A DNA stretch of 64,000 bases, taken from NCBI GenBank assembly GCA_963854735.1, contig OY978109.1, positions 496,001-560,000 of the forward strand, given 5' to 3'. The stretch is from Marvania coccoides (taxonomy: Eukaryota > Chlorophyta > Trebouxiophyceae > Chlorellales > Chlorellaceae). Each line of letters starts with the position of its first letter. Positions within the stretch are counted from its first letter, which is position 1. Positions 32,967 to 43,230 of the stretch are shown in pieces. Below the pieces are notes generated by a model. The model was not told the origin of the DNA. It saw only the letters and a list, made by a program, of their open reading frames with translations, and did not search any database. The position numbers and the translations under genes were made by a program.

Positions 32967-33324
32967 GTTTCAGAACGTTGTTGAGTGAGTGATCTTAAAT
33001 AAAATTACGTATAGAGGAAGGGACGGCGCACACCGAGTCTCCCGGGAATTTCCACCGACCTTCAATTAATAAGCAATAGGGTGCGGAAGCGTAGGCGAAT
33101 TGAGGCGAGGCGTCCTGCTGACGATCGACTAGCACAGCAGAAACGCACAAAATTTTCAGGTTGAACTCGGATTTTGTTTTCAACATAACAAAATTACAAA
33201 GAGTCGTATCAGCGATAGCGCTCGACACAGCGTCAGCCAGGTTTCTCTTGGACAATGCTGATCACTCGTTGATTTTCTCTATAACAGCAAACTGGGAGGG
33301 ACCATACTGTAATAGCAAGGCACC
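32967..33324. promoter_or_regulatory. Putative bidirectional promoter, CCP/FAM133-like
   Basis: 358 bp between divergent start codons. No named element recognised. Confidence 0.4.
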
Positions 33325-34108
33325 ATGGGGAAAAACCAGACGCACAAGGCGATGCAGCAGTCGAAGCACAGCGGCAGGGCTGGGGGAGAGCCTGGCGGTG
33401 ATGGCGGCGACGGCCACGATGCTAGTTTTCACACAGCAGAGTGGCATGCAGCGCGGCTAGCGGCGCTGCAGGTGGAGCGGCCCTCTTGGGAGGACTGGCG
33501 GCGCAAGCAGAAGGAGGAGGAGCTCAAGTAAGTCGACTGTTTATTTGACGAAAGCGTGGAATATTTGGGATCCCTGGTTTATGAATAATGTGATGGTGAT
33601 TGTGCGCAGAGAGCAGGCGGTGTTGGACGAGCAGGAGCAGTTGATGGTAGAGTACAAGCAGGGCTTGGAGGAGGACCGAGCGAAGCGGCTGGGACAGGCT
33701 GCCAAATCCGACGATAAAAAAGAAAAGAAGGAAAAAAAGTCGAAGAAGCGGAAGCGCAGCAGCAAGGACAAGAAGCGGAAACACGATAAGCACGTGAGTG
33801 GGCGATTTTCTCTTTTTTTAATGAATATCTATCAACCAAATGCATTATTTGTTTCGTTGTCGTTTAAAAAAAAAAATCTCAATTTTTTTCTGCTGCAGAA
33901 GAAGGATGACAAGCACAGGCATTCCAAGAAGAAAAAGAAGAGGAGGCGACACAGCAGCAGCAGTAGCAGCAGCGACTCCGGCAGCAGCGACGCTTCCACG
34001 TCATCTAGCGACAGCGGCAGCAGCAGAGACCCTCTCGCTAAGGAATCTAAAGAAAAGAAGGAAGACCTGCATGGGCCCGTGAAATTGTCGGACTACCTGT
34101 TCGGCTAG
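33325..34108 (+). CDS. FAM133-like Lys/Ser/Arg-rich nuclear protein
   Basis: Exons 33325-33527, 33610-33793 and 33899-34108 give 198 residues. The N-terminal block ERPSWEDWRRKQKEEELKEQ resembles the RPTWEEVKEQLEKKK motif of FAM133; it is followed by a short acidic helix (LDEQEQLMVEYKQGLEEDRA), a long Lys/Glu run (KKEKKEKKSKKRKRSSKDKK), an SR-like Ser/Asp repeat and the ending PVKLSDYLFG. Such composition suggests a nuclear, possibly splicing-associated, intrinsically disordered protein. Similarity of low-complexity regions is weak evidence, so the family name depends mainly on the short N-terminal motif. Confidence 0.7.
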
Positions 34109-34304
34109 GCGCTGTCCGTCTGTATGTCACAACAAAATGAACACAGCAAATATTTAATCATGATTGTTATGTCGCCGGTCCAGATGTAATGTGAGCCTAG
34201 GTTCCCACTATAATGTAAATTCTGAGCACAGCATTCACATACACGCCGCACACTGATTAAATTGGGCAATTTTTAAACTCTGTTTCTGTGTCTATAGTTG
34301 AATT

Positions 34305-35253
34305 TCACTGCCTGGTGCTGAATTCAACCACCGCTGCTGCCATCTGCTCCGCATGCTCCGGCTGCCTAAAATTATGGTCCCCCTCCACCACCACCAGCTC
34401 CCCGTCCGCAATCGCCGCGCACTGCTCGCTCTCTTCCCAAGGAATCGTGGCATCCTCCCTCCCATGCAAGCACAGCAGCGTAACTTTCTTTTGCTCTTTT
34501 ATCGTCGCGGCGTACTGCTCCATGGGCTGTTCCGCCCTTTCGGTAAAGTCGGCGAGCGTCATGAACCACTCAAAGGTGGGTTCTTTGCGCGGGATGCCCT
34601 CTGGCCCAGCAACTGCCAGGCGCTCAAAAATATCGGCACCAAACCGCTGCAGGCAGCCCACGCGCACGCAGAAGCGCCCGGACAGGTTGATGACGCGGGG
34701 GATGTCGCCGATGAGCGCTGCGTACTTGATTACGTTGGTGCCTGAAGAAAATAAAACAAAAAATAAGATTGTTTTATTGGCTTAATAAATTGATGAATGA
34801 ATTCACCCAAAGAATAAAAAAAATACACGTAATACAGAATAAATGCAATTTGGTGCTAATAAAACGAAAAAGAAAGAACGTACCGCCTTTGGAGTGGCCC
34901 AGCAGCACTGTCACATTTTTGCCTCGGCTTCGAAGGAAGTTTGCAGCTGCATGGATGTCCGCCACCTCCATCTCGTGATTGCCCATAAAAAAGGGGCCCT
35001 TGCGCTCGCTCTCCCCTCGGTAGTGGCAGGCATGGTCAAAGCGGAAGGAAGAAAGACCCGCCTCGGCCAGAGCAGCAGCCACCATCGCAAACTGGCACAT
35101 GTTTTTGTTGGCCATGTAGCCGTGGCACATGAGCACGACGTCAGGGGACCCAGCGTCGACGTAAATGCCCACCAGCTTTTCGCCAGAAGGGTTTATGAAG
35201 GTGAGCTTCTCTCCGCCAATGCTGGCAGCAGCAGCAGCCGCGACGGCCGCCAT
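34305..35253 (-). CDS. Alpha/beta hydrolase (serine aminopeptidase S33-like)
   Basis: Exons 35253-34884 and 34741-34305 give 268 residues. The fold is clear: LTFINPSGEKLVGIYVDAG, oxyanion region CHGYMANKN, nucleophile elbow LLGHSKGGTNVI with Ser, acid residue in CLHGREDATIP (Asp) and the His in VVEGDHNFRQPEH. These complete a Ser-Asp-His triad. FRFDHACHYRGESER replaces the usual DHRGHGxS. Plants have similar cytosolic or plastid hydrolases of unknown substrate. The N-terminus (MAAVAAAAAASIGG) does not look like a strong targeting signal. Its stop is about 200 bp from that of the FAM133-like gene. Confidence 0.9.
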
Positions 35254-35870
35254 TTTCGTTCTCCCTGTAGTTTGGTGTTGATCGATAACGCGTTGGGTGC
35301 TTGTCGAATCGCGAAAAGTGCGAGTTGTAGGAAAGTTTCGATCGGAGGAGAATTTGTTCGCTGAAAATTTGGCTGATCGGTGTCCTGAATGTGAAGAAGT
35401 GAGGGACAATGACCTGCGTGTTGAAACAATTTTCATTTTTATTCAAACTGCTGTCCTCACCAGGCTGGCTAGCACCCAACAAATTCACTAATCCATTTCG
35501 AACTGCGCCGAAGCTGTCACTCAGGAGCCTACATAACAACCGAGCGACAGGGTGACTAAAACTCGATCAGACACTTTATACTTCCCCTTATGTTCATTAC
35601 TTCCTTCAATGAATTGTTACAGCAATGCAAATCTGTCATTTCTTCTTCTCATTAACAGATTTAACCGTCGGTAAGACAAAAACCATCAAGGCTGCCTTCA
35701 AATTAAACGTAGTGCGTCATAATCAAATAAATGGAAGGCGAAAAAAAGTCGCATTTCTTCTTTCTGGTCTATGCAGCAATAAACCCCAAGTAAACAAAAC
35801 AAAAAGCCGAAGAGAAAAAAATACAAATATTTTTCAACGGGGCAAAACAAAACAACAAACCGCGCTGCAT

Positions 35871-37868
35871 TTACGCCGTCTTGGCCTTGGCAGCCGGCAG
35901 CAGCTCGTCCTTGCCCAGCGACCCAAAGGTGCTGAACAGCAGCAGCGCCAGAATGGACAGCCCACAGGCGGTGGCCCCCCCATAGAAGCACCCAATATTG
36001 CCCAGCCCCTGCTGCGCGGTGCGGTCCGCCAGGAAGCCCGCCAGCGAGTTGGAGTACGCCAGAATCACGCCCAGCAGCATGTCAGTGAACGACCATGCAG
36101 TGCCGGAGACTTTTCCCAATCCGGGAATAGTTTTCGAGGGGATGTAGGCGGCCAGCATGCCGATGGTGACGCCGTGGGTCATTGCCATGTGCACACCGAT
36201 CAACAGCGACCCCAGGATCATGCCCTGCATGGAGGGTATCAGCGCGAACGACGCGTTGGCTCCGATGAGGACGGCAATTCCCAGAGCTATGATGGTATTG
36301 CGGGATTTCACGCTCTGCTTGGCTTTAAGGCCCATGGGGGTGGCCAGCACCGCCTGAGTGATCATCATGCAGGAGGTGAGCAAGGGGAGGGAGGCCTTGT
36401 CCATCACCATTTTGGCCCGAAGCGTCACAAACGATGGGTCGAAGCGAGCAAAGTAGAGAATGGCTACCACCGCCAACGCCTGCCAGTACGCGGGCTGGAA
36501 GGCCGTGAGCAGCGCCTTTGCCTTGCCAAACAGGCTCAGCTTGGGCCCGGTGTCCTCCTCCGCCGCTTTCTTCTTTTCGGCCGACTTTTTGGCGGCGGCG
36601 GCGGCGCCCTCAGCGCCGCCGAACGCGAAGGTGACGAGGATCAGCGCCAGGGTGGCGGGAACCGCCGCCAGCGCGAAGGTGGCGACGTAGTTCCGCCCGG
36701 AGAGCTGATACGCGGCGGCGGCAGCTCCCGCGCCCAACAGCGCTCCAAAGGTCGCCATCGACTGGCGCAGCGAGAAGGCGGCGGCCGACGACTCGCCGGA
36801 CTGCTCCGCGAGGTCCCCGATGAGGGCTTTGCTGGGGGCTTCCCGGATGCCCTTGGACATGCGGTCGAAAATCTTTCCAAAAGTAATCCAGTACAGGCAG
36901 GCGCTGGCGCCAAAAGCGGAGTAAATCCATCCCGACGCGGCGAACATGGGCTTGTTGATGGTGGTCAACAGGGTGCCGAAGATGACCATGCGCGCGGGGG
37001 AGAGCAGGTCAGCGGCGATGCCAGAGACCGAGCCCGAAGCTTTGGAGAGAAACTGCGAGATAGCTTGCAGGTTACCGATCTGCATGGCGTGTTGAATGTT
37101 GCATTGTATGGAGAAGAAAGAGGGGGTTAGAAAGTGGGTTTTGGGGAGGTTTTTTGGGGGGAGAATGGATGCTTTTTGAAGGAGAGAAAAGACGTCAGAA
37201 AAATGTTTCTTGGGGGCATTACCTTGCTGTTGCTGAGGTGGAGGACGTCGCTGAGGTAGACGGGGAGGAAGGTGTCGTGGATGAGGGTGGCCACAGAGCA
37301 CAGCATTTGGGCTGCAAGGAAATTTGCGGGAAATTGTGACGAGGCGGGCGAGGTCGGTGGGCATGAAATGGAAAATTGAAAAAACGGAGGAAAGAACGAC
37401 GAATAGGAACTAAAGCGCGGCAGAATTCCGTAACCACGCAAGCCGTTAGATAAAAGTGAAGGGGGTCGTTAGTTTCTCACCTGTGGCCAGGGCCAGCATC
37501 TTGCTGTTGGCGGCGGGGTCGCTAAACGGGGAGATCAGCTGCTTGAGCTTCGAGGGCTGGGGGACAGGATCCACAGCCTCCTTGACAGCCTCCTGGACAG
37601 CCTCTACAGCGGCGACAGCCTGCTTGGCGGCCTCGGAAACGGCCGGAGCGGCACCGCCGTTGGGGGCCTCCTCAGCTTTGGCCGTGGGGGCCTCAGCCTC
37701 GACCTTGGGGGGCTCAGCGTCGCTTGCAGCGGCGCGGAGTCGGAAATTGGGGCCCACGACCCTCCGAGCGGACACTCGTTGGCTCATTCCCAGAGATCTG
37801 GGAGTCGTTAGGCCGGAAGTAGAGCTGGCCACGCGCATGGTGCGCGGCATCGGCATCGCCAGCATCAT
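35871..37868 (-). CDS. Plastid-targeted MFS transporter
   Basis: Exons 37868-37481, 37311-37223 and 37079-35871 give 561 residues. The N-terminus (MMLAMPMPRTMRVASSTSGL, then ARRVVGPNFRLRAAAS) looks like a chloroplast transit peptide, followed by an acidic Ala/Glu/Pro linker. The transporter has about 11-12 hydrophobic segments; MLCSVATLIHDTFLPVYLSD starts the membrane part, and FGKIFDRMSKGIREAPSKAL with RDRMGKGIRxxPRDAL-like wording marks the loop between segments 2/3 and the second half. This motif occurs in bacterial-type MFS proteins. A Lys/Ala/Glu-rich central loop separates the two six-helix halves. It probably sits in the chloroplast envelope; substrate unknown. A Met at 37865 is an equally good start. 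Confidence 0.85.
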
Positions 37869-38696
37869 GATGATCCACTAAAAATAATTGAGCGAGCTGT
37901 CTTGGGGTGCCCGGTGAGATGCGATGACTAACGAAAAATAAAGACGATGGTGTGCTCGGCGGTGTCTGATCGCTTGCACCTCCTCAGATACAATTTAACG
38001 AATAAAATGCAATCGCCATTAGATAATATTGTTGGATTAATCATTGTTCAGCCGTTGACTTTTTGTCTTGCAAAAGTTTTGACCGCTGAAATCCTCGGAA
38101 TTAAGCTGCCAGTGACCTTCTTTCACTCCTCTTGACTCATTGCAGCTGTTTGCCTGTCTGCTGAGCACCCCAATTCCTCAAAAATTCCCAGAGTGCTGCT
38201 GTCTGAACTGCAAACTGTAGCGCTCTTGCTTGCAGCTTGCTTTTCATGCAATGAAATTGCCTATTGGGTTTATTTTAGCCCCATACACGAATATTGTTTC
38301 CCTGCTTGTCAGAGAAGCACGTTGGCTTTCCTGTGAAATTTGCAGCTATAAAAAATATTCGGCTGCCTGCCCTGCTCCCTTTACGCTAATCAAAGTTCGT
38401 ATATGTATACAAGAGGTCCTAGATTGTGATGGCATTTTTAAAATAACACTTCGTTGATTTCTTGTTGAATTTGCCTGTAGCCCGTGGCCGGTGCCGCACT
38501 CACGCGCCTGCCCCCTAGTCGCCGGAGAGACGCCAGCGAATATTTTTCTGCGCTTTCATTAAATCGAATTGAGGAAGAAATTAAAATTTAAAGGATCTCC
38601 TCCACCTATAGGTGGAGCCTAGCTAAGCTGAGGTTGACTGAGGAAATGTGGAGTTTTTCGTTCCTCGTTTTTATTTTTAAAATTAGTTCTGCCATA
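37869..38696. other. Intergenic region between divergent MFS and UPF0696 genes
   Basis: 828 bp, AT-rich, without a supported gene. Presumably contains both promoters; no element identified. Confidence 0.5.
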
Positions 38697-39927
38697 ATGA
38701 ACTGCGCATCGTGCAACGCGTCATTCCCCCCCTGGCAGGGGTTCAGCTGCGGCTTTTGCTGCACAGGTAAAAAAATAATAAAACTGTTTTTTGAGCCAGA
38801 AAATATTGCTCCTCGAATGTTAATACCCAATTTCATGCTCTTTATTTTTATTTGGCAGGCCGAGCCAACCTCTGCAGCAGCTGCGGAACGCAGTTCGCTG
38901 TCTTTGCCAACACCTCTACTGCTGCTGGTGCCCTCCCATTCGACCCTACAGCAGTGGGAGAGGAACCCTGCATCAATTGCGAGCCCCCCCACTTCTTCAC
39001 CGCCGCGCGCGACCAGCTGCAGCACCTGCCCCCAGGCGGTTGGCTGACCCACCGAGTAAAAGCTGGCCACACAAGAACGCAGCGAGAGGAAGCTCTGGCC
39101 AAATTTCTGGCAGCTTGTCCGCCTGCCACGGCCCCTCGGCCCTCTGATCAGACGGGTCTGGCCTGGATTGCGGTCCAGGCGCCGACTGGGGCCTGGCAGG
39201 AGCGGACCTTCAACGAGGCAAGTTTCTTAAATTTTCACTTTTTATTCCATTTTGCCCATCTTAAGGACAAATACAGATTAACTAATGGGGTTTGGATAAA
39301 AGCTCATACTGTTTTGCTCCTTTTCCGACTGCAGAGAGATCGTGAGAACATGCTCAAGGCGTGGAACTCACTGCTGCAGGGCCTCCCGGCAGGTCAGACC
39401 CCCACCCGCGAGCAGGCGCTGGAGCTGGGGACGGAGTACGGCTGCGTCAGCGGCAAGTGGATGTACAGCCCGACGCCTGAGCGGGCCAACGCTGCATGGA
39501 AAGTTCTCGCGGAGCTGGTGGTCAACGCAAGTTAATTAACACTGCGAGTGCTATTGTTTTTAAATTGGCCTATATGCCACGGTATTTAACACAACGCAAA
39601 TTGCTTAAAGAAAATTGACCTCCTTCAGATGCCGCTGATTTGCAGGCTGCGCCGGAGCTCACCACGACCGCCAAAATCAGCCCCTACCCTGCGAGCAGGG
39701 GCACCCACGTGATCTGCGTCTACGTGAAAGATCACAACGACTCAGCAACTCTGCATGCTTTGGGGAGGCAGATGACTGCAGTGCTTCGAGCGGCGTTCCC
39801 TTCTGGCGGCAGCCGAAGCATATCCTTTAAACCCGACGTCTACACCTACCTGGGGGTCTACCACGATCCCCAGACGAACCAAAACACGTACGGGATCAAC
39901 CCCGTGCTAAAAACGAAGAAATTTTAA
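38697..39927 (+). CDS. UPF0696/DUF1917 (C11orf68/BLES03-like) protein with N-terminal zinc-ribbon-like cysteines
   Basis: Exons 38697-38766, 38859-39217, 39335-39530 and 39629-39927 give 307 residues. The first 35 residues carry CASC, CGFCC and CSSC pairs, suggesting a small zinc-binding module. The UPF0696 core follows: TGLAWIAVQAPTGAWQ, ENMLKAWNSLLQGLPAG, CVSGKWMYSPTPERANAAW, HVICVYVKDHNDSATLHALG and FKPDVYTYLGVYHDPQTNQN. The family is widespread but its function is not established. The intron after residue FNE appears to use GCAAGT as donor (GC-AG), although a GT four bases downstream paired with a later AG would also keep frame. The third intron is GT-AG. Confidence 0.85.
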
Positions 39928-40801
39928 CCGAGGAGGGAGCTGAGCGAGGCCTATAAGCCGCTAATTAGAATTGTGTTTGAAATAAATGGAGGGGGGACCA
40001 AAATAATAGTGCTGCGCAGTAAACCTTGAAAACTTTAAAGCTGGAAACCTGAAGTCTAGGCCGCTGCGTAGTAGCACCTTTGGGGGTAGAACAGCTGGCG
40101 CCGTCAAATTTCTCTTCCTTTGCCTTAAAACAGCAACCGTTTGAGGTTTCGACGTGTATTTACAGAAATTTAAAGAAAATCGCCTGAATGGATTGATGAA
40201 ATAGCGTACGGACAAGTGACATCCCAAAAAGAAGCTGGGGAGGCAGGACAAAAGAATGGCGGATGCAAAGAAAAAGCATTGCCCTCAGTCTCTTATGACA
40301 ATATTTTATTATTTTTTACCGCACAGCACGAGGGGAGTGCGCCTCACTCGAAAAAAGCGGCGCACCAGTTAAGTTTTCTTTTGATAGACGAGGGGGAAAA
40401 AACAAGCATAAGAAAAAAAAGTGTGGCAGAAGAGAGAAAAAGCAGTGTACGGGATCAAAGACAAGTGGTGAATAAAGGAAATACTTGCATGAAGAAAGAA
40501 AAGGAGAAGAGCTTTCCAGAGAAATGAACTGAGGAATAAAGGCAAAAAGAAAGAAAAGGAAGAGTGAGAGAGATACAAAAAATCTAGGAGGTATCATTAT
40601 GCGACTGAGGGGGGAGAGAGGGGGAGGGTGGGGGGAGTCCCTCTCCCCCCCAAAAAAACTATACGATAAAAGAAGCTTTTATGTTAGGATTTGGTTGACA
40701 CTGAGAAGAAAGACAGAGAATCACGTTTGAGTGGTATTTGGAGAAAATTAAAAAAGAAAAGGCGGGAAAAAAGGTGGAGGGTGGGTGCGTTCCTTTTACA
40801 G
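39928..40801. other. Intergenic, purine-rich
   Basis: About 870 bp between two convergent genes. Plus strand is strongly A/G-rich around 40370-40780 (poly-purine), with C/G runs near 40608-40655. No gene supported. Confidence 0.5.
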
Positions 40802-42785
40802 TCATTTTGCTTCCAGTTCGCCAGAAGCGCCAAAGCCCCAGCCGCTGTGGGACTGGAGCTCTGTCAGCACGTGGTTTATCCGTGACAGCGTCTGCGGATA
40901 TAAAAAAATGGCGGAGAAGTTGGTATGAGATGGGGAGAAGATCGCAATTTGTATTTTTTTTACATTAACGAGAAGCCATAGCTATCTGCTCAGACTAAAA
41001 TGCTAAGGTTGGGCTGGAAAGAGTAAAATACCCTCTTCTTTCTTCCTACAAAAAAAACTCTCGCTCTTCTCACCTCGTCCTCCTGGCTCTGCTGCGCCTG
41101 CGCCTGCTGAATGACGGACTCGTTGTACCCCTCCACCCCCGGCGACAGTCCCTCTTTGTACCACGGGTGCTGCATCACCTCGGCTACAGACAGTCGGGTG
41201 CTGGGGTCTGCACGGAATTAAAAAAATGAGAGCACACATGTTAATACTGTGCAAGATGACTGGCAGGCCATGAAGGAAAATGAGCAATTGGATTCCAATT
41301 TATAGTCCTTGAATTCCGTAATTTTTTCCTTCTATAAAATTTCGCCGTTCTCCGCTTGGGAAAAACAAAACTCTTGATATCTCTTTTTTTTTTATACCAA
41401 ACAACCTATCCAAACCCCATCTTTATCTCATAGCAATCAAGGATACAACCCCTCTCTGAAAACTACTACAGCCAGGCAGTCAAACTCACCAGGTCGTAGC
41501 ATTCCAGCTAGCAGGTCCAGACCGGCTGGAGAAACCCCCTCAGGGAGGGCATACTCGCCCTGAAGGATGCGTTGCAGCGCCGCACGCACCGCCTGCACCT
41601 TGCTCAGCGCCCCGTCCTCCTCTCGCTTGAAGGGGTACTTTCCTGAAAGCATGGCGTAAAGAACAACGCCGCAGGACCACACATCGGCCTCTTTCGCGTC
41701 GTATACCGCGTTAGGGCCGTTGCTGACCACCTCAGGAGCCATGTACCTATAATTGCCAGGAAAAAAAATCAGTTGAAACGAATAAAATGATGATTTGGGA
41801 TGATTTTTTGCCACAAGAAAGAAAGTTTAAAAGAGCTTGCATGGGGCTGTGTTTCGCCAAAAAATTGCCAAAATTACACGAAAATAAAGCCTTTCAAACG
41901 TGTAGAAGCGCAATGAAGCTTTAATTGCCAATAAATAGCGGAAATGTACACTGCAAACTTACATGACGGTGCCCACGCGGGTGGTGGGCGCGCTCTGTCC
42001 GTGTTCATCCTTTGAGAACCCAAAATCCGCCAATTTGATGAGGGGCCGGGTGTCCCCCGCCAGCAGCGTGTTTTCCAGCTTAATGTCGCGGTTGACGACC
42101 CCCATTCGGTGGCAAAAGTCCACCGCCAGCATCAGCTGCTGAAAAAACCACCGGGCCTCTGGCTCGCTCAGCCCGCGCCGCGACATGACGTAAGAGTGCA
42201 GGTCCCCGAAGTTGGCGTACTCCAGGACCAGCGCCAGGAAGCGTGGGGTGAGAAATACCTACAGAGAAAAAAAATGCAGGAGCCTTAAAATTTGTTGTTA
42301 CTTGGGGAGATCAGATGTTGATTAAACGTACGTCCAACAGGCCGATGACGTGCGGGTGACAGAGCTTGTACTGGTTGAGGATTTCTCGGGAGACGTACTT
42401 GCTGTCAGCCTGCAGAAACACAGGATTATTGAAGAAGAGTTGATGGGAGTGAGCCAAAGTAGTGATCCGGACATGTGCGCGCGTTCATGATGATGACAAT
42501 GGCTTGATAAAGCATTAAGTAGGAATGCACAGGCGCAGCACTGACCGTGTTCCGCTCCAAAAATTTGATTGCGACATCCTGGCCGGTCAGCTTGTCCAAC
42601 GCGCGCAGCACAAACCCGTGACGCCCCCGGTTTATGTACGATATCTGTGGAGTGATAGAGAATGGTCAGTTTCAGCGGGTGACGATGCTCTAAAGAGAAG
42701 AACAAGCAAATTTCCGCACCATGGTGTACCGAGGGTGGTCTGCGATTGGATTGACAGGTGCAGCATCTGGCGTGTTTCCCGCCAT
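40802..42785 (-). CDS. SnRK2-like serine/threonine protein kinase
   Basis: Seven exons (42785-42720, 42644-42546, 42409-42332, 42258-41963, 41746-41490, 41207-41074, 40891-40802) give 339 residues. Kinase subdomains are complete: a weak glycine loop (INRGRHGFVL), VAIKFLER with the Lys, REILNQYKLCHPHVI, LVLEYANFGDLHSYV, VVNRDIKLENTLL, LADFGFSKDEHGQSAP, TTRVGTVMYMAPEVV, ADVWSCGVVLYAMLSGKYPF and the closing DPSTRLSVAEVMQHPWYKEG. The order and wording resemble plant SnRK2, which act in osmotic-stress and ABA signalling. The usual HRD is NRD, keeping the catalytic Asp. The tail has a Gln-rich helix (ESVIQQAQAQQSQEDE) and ends ASGELEAK; it lacks an obvious ABA box. Confidence 0.88.
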
Positions 42786-43230
42786 CCTTGCAGGAGAATT
42801 TCGGGGCCCGAACGCCCGAAAGCGACAGCGTGTGAACTAGATTATAGAAGAGTCCCTGTTTCAAAGAAGCTCCCTGTGCCTATACGCTGAAGTATTCGTT
42901 ATTTTGGAAGAGCACATTGATTGTGGATTAAAAAAAAAATTGCAGTGCGAGATCAAGGGATCCAGAGATGGAGGTAGAGACAGCCACCTCGGCAAAAATC
43001 TAGCACGTGAAAAGAAAAACGATACAGCCTCACTAAAATTAAATCCAAAACTTACAAAAATGCATGGCCCATAAAACGAGCACAAACAGTTGGATCACAC
43101 CCTTGACCAGCCTCAAAATTTTCAGTTTGATCAATATTTTTTCCTTCTGATCACGACCTACAACGGTCTAGGACGCTTAAACCACGCCATTCAACCACGC
43201 TCAGACCCTCCAACATCCACGCCGCCAAAC
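42786..43230. promoter_or_regulatory. Putative bidirectional promoter, SnRK2-like/ECM29
   Basis: 445 bp between divergent start codons. The ECM29 frame stays open upstream to 43090, so part may be leader. No element identified. Confidence 0.4.

Noticed and set aside
35625..37130. 501-residue plus-strand open frame
   Set aside because: It is antisense to the MFS transporter; Gly/Gln/Arg/His composition is typical of the reverse reading of a GC-rich gene.
39531..39628. A further GC-AG intron in the UPF0696 gene (AAC|GCAAGT)
   Set aside because: A GT donor four bases later joined to the acceptor before ATGCCGCTG keeps frame, so the ordinary GT-AG reading is preferred.
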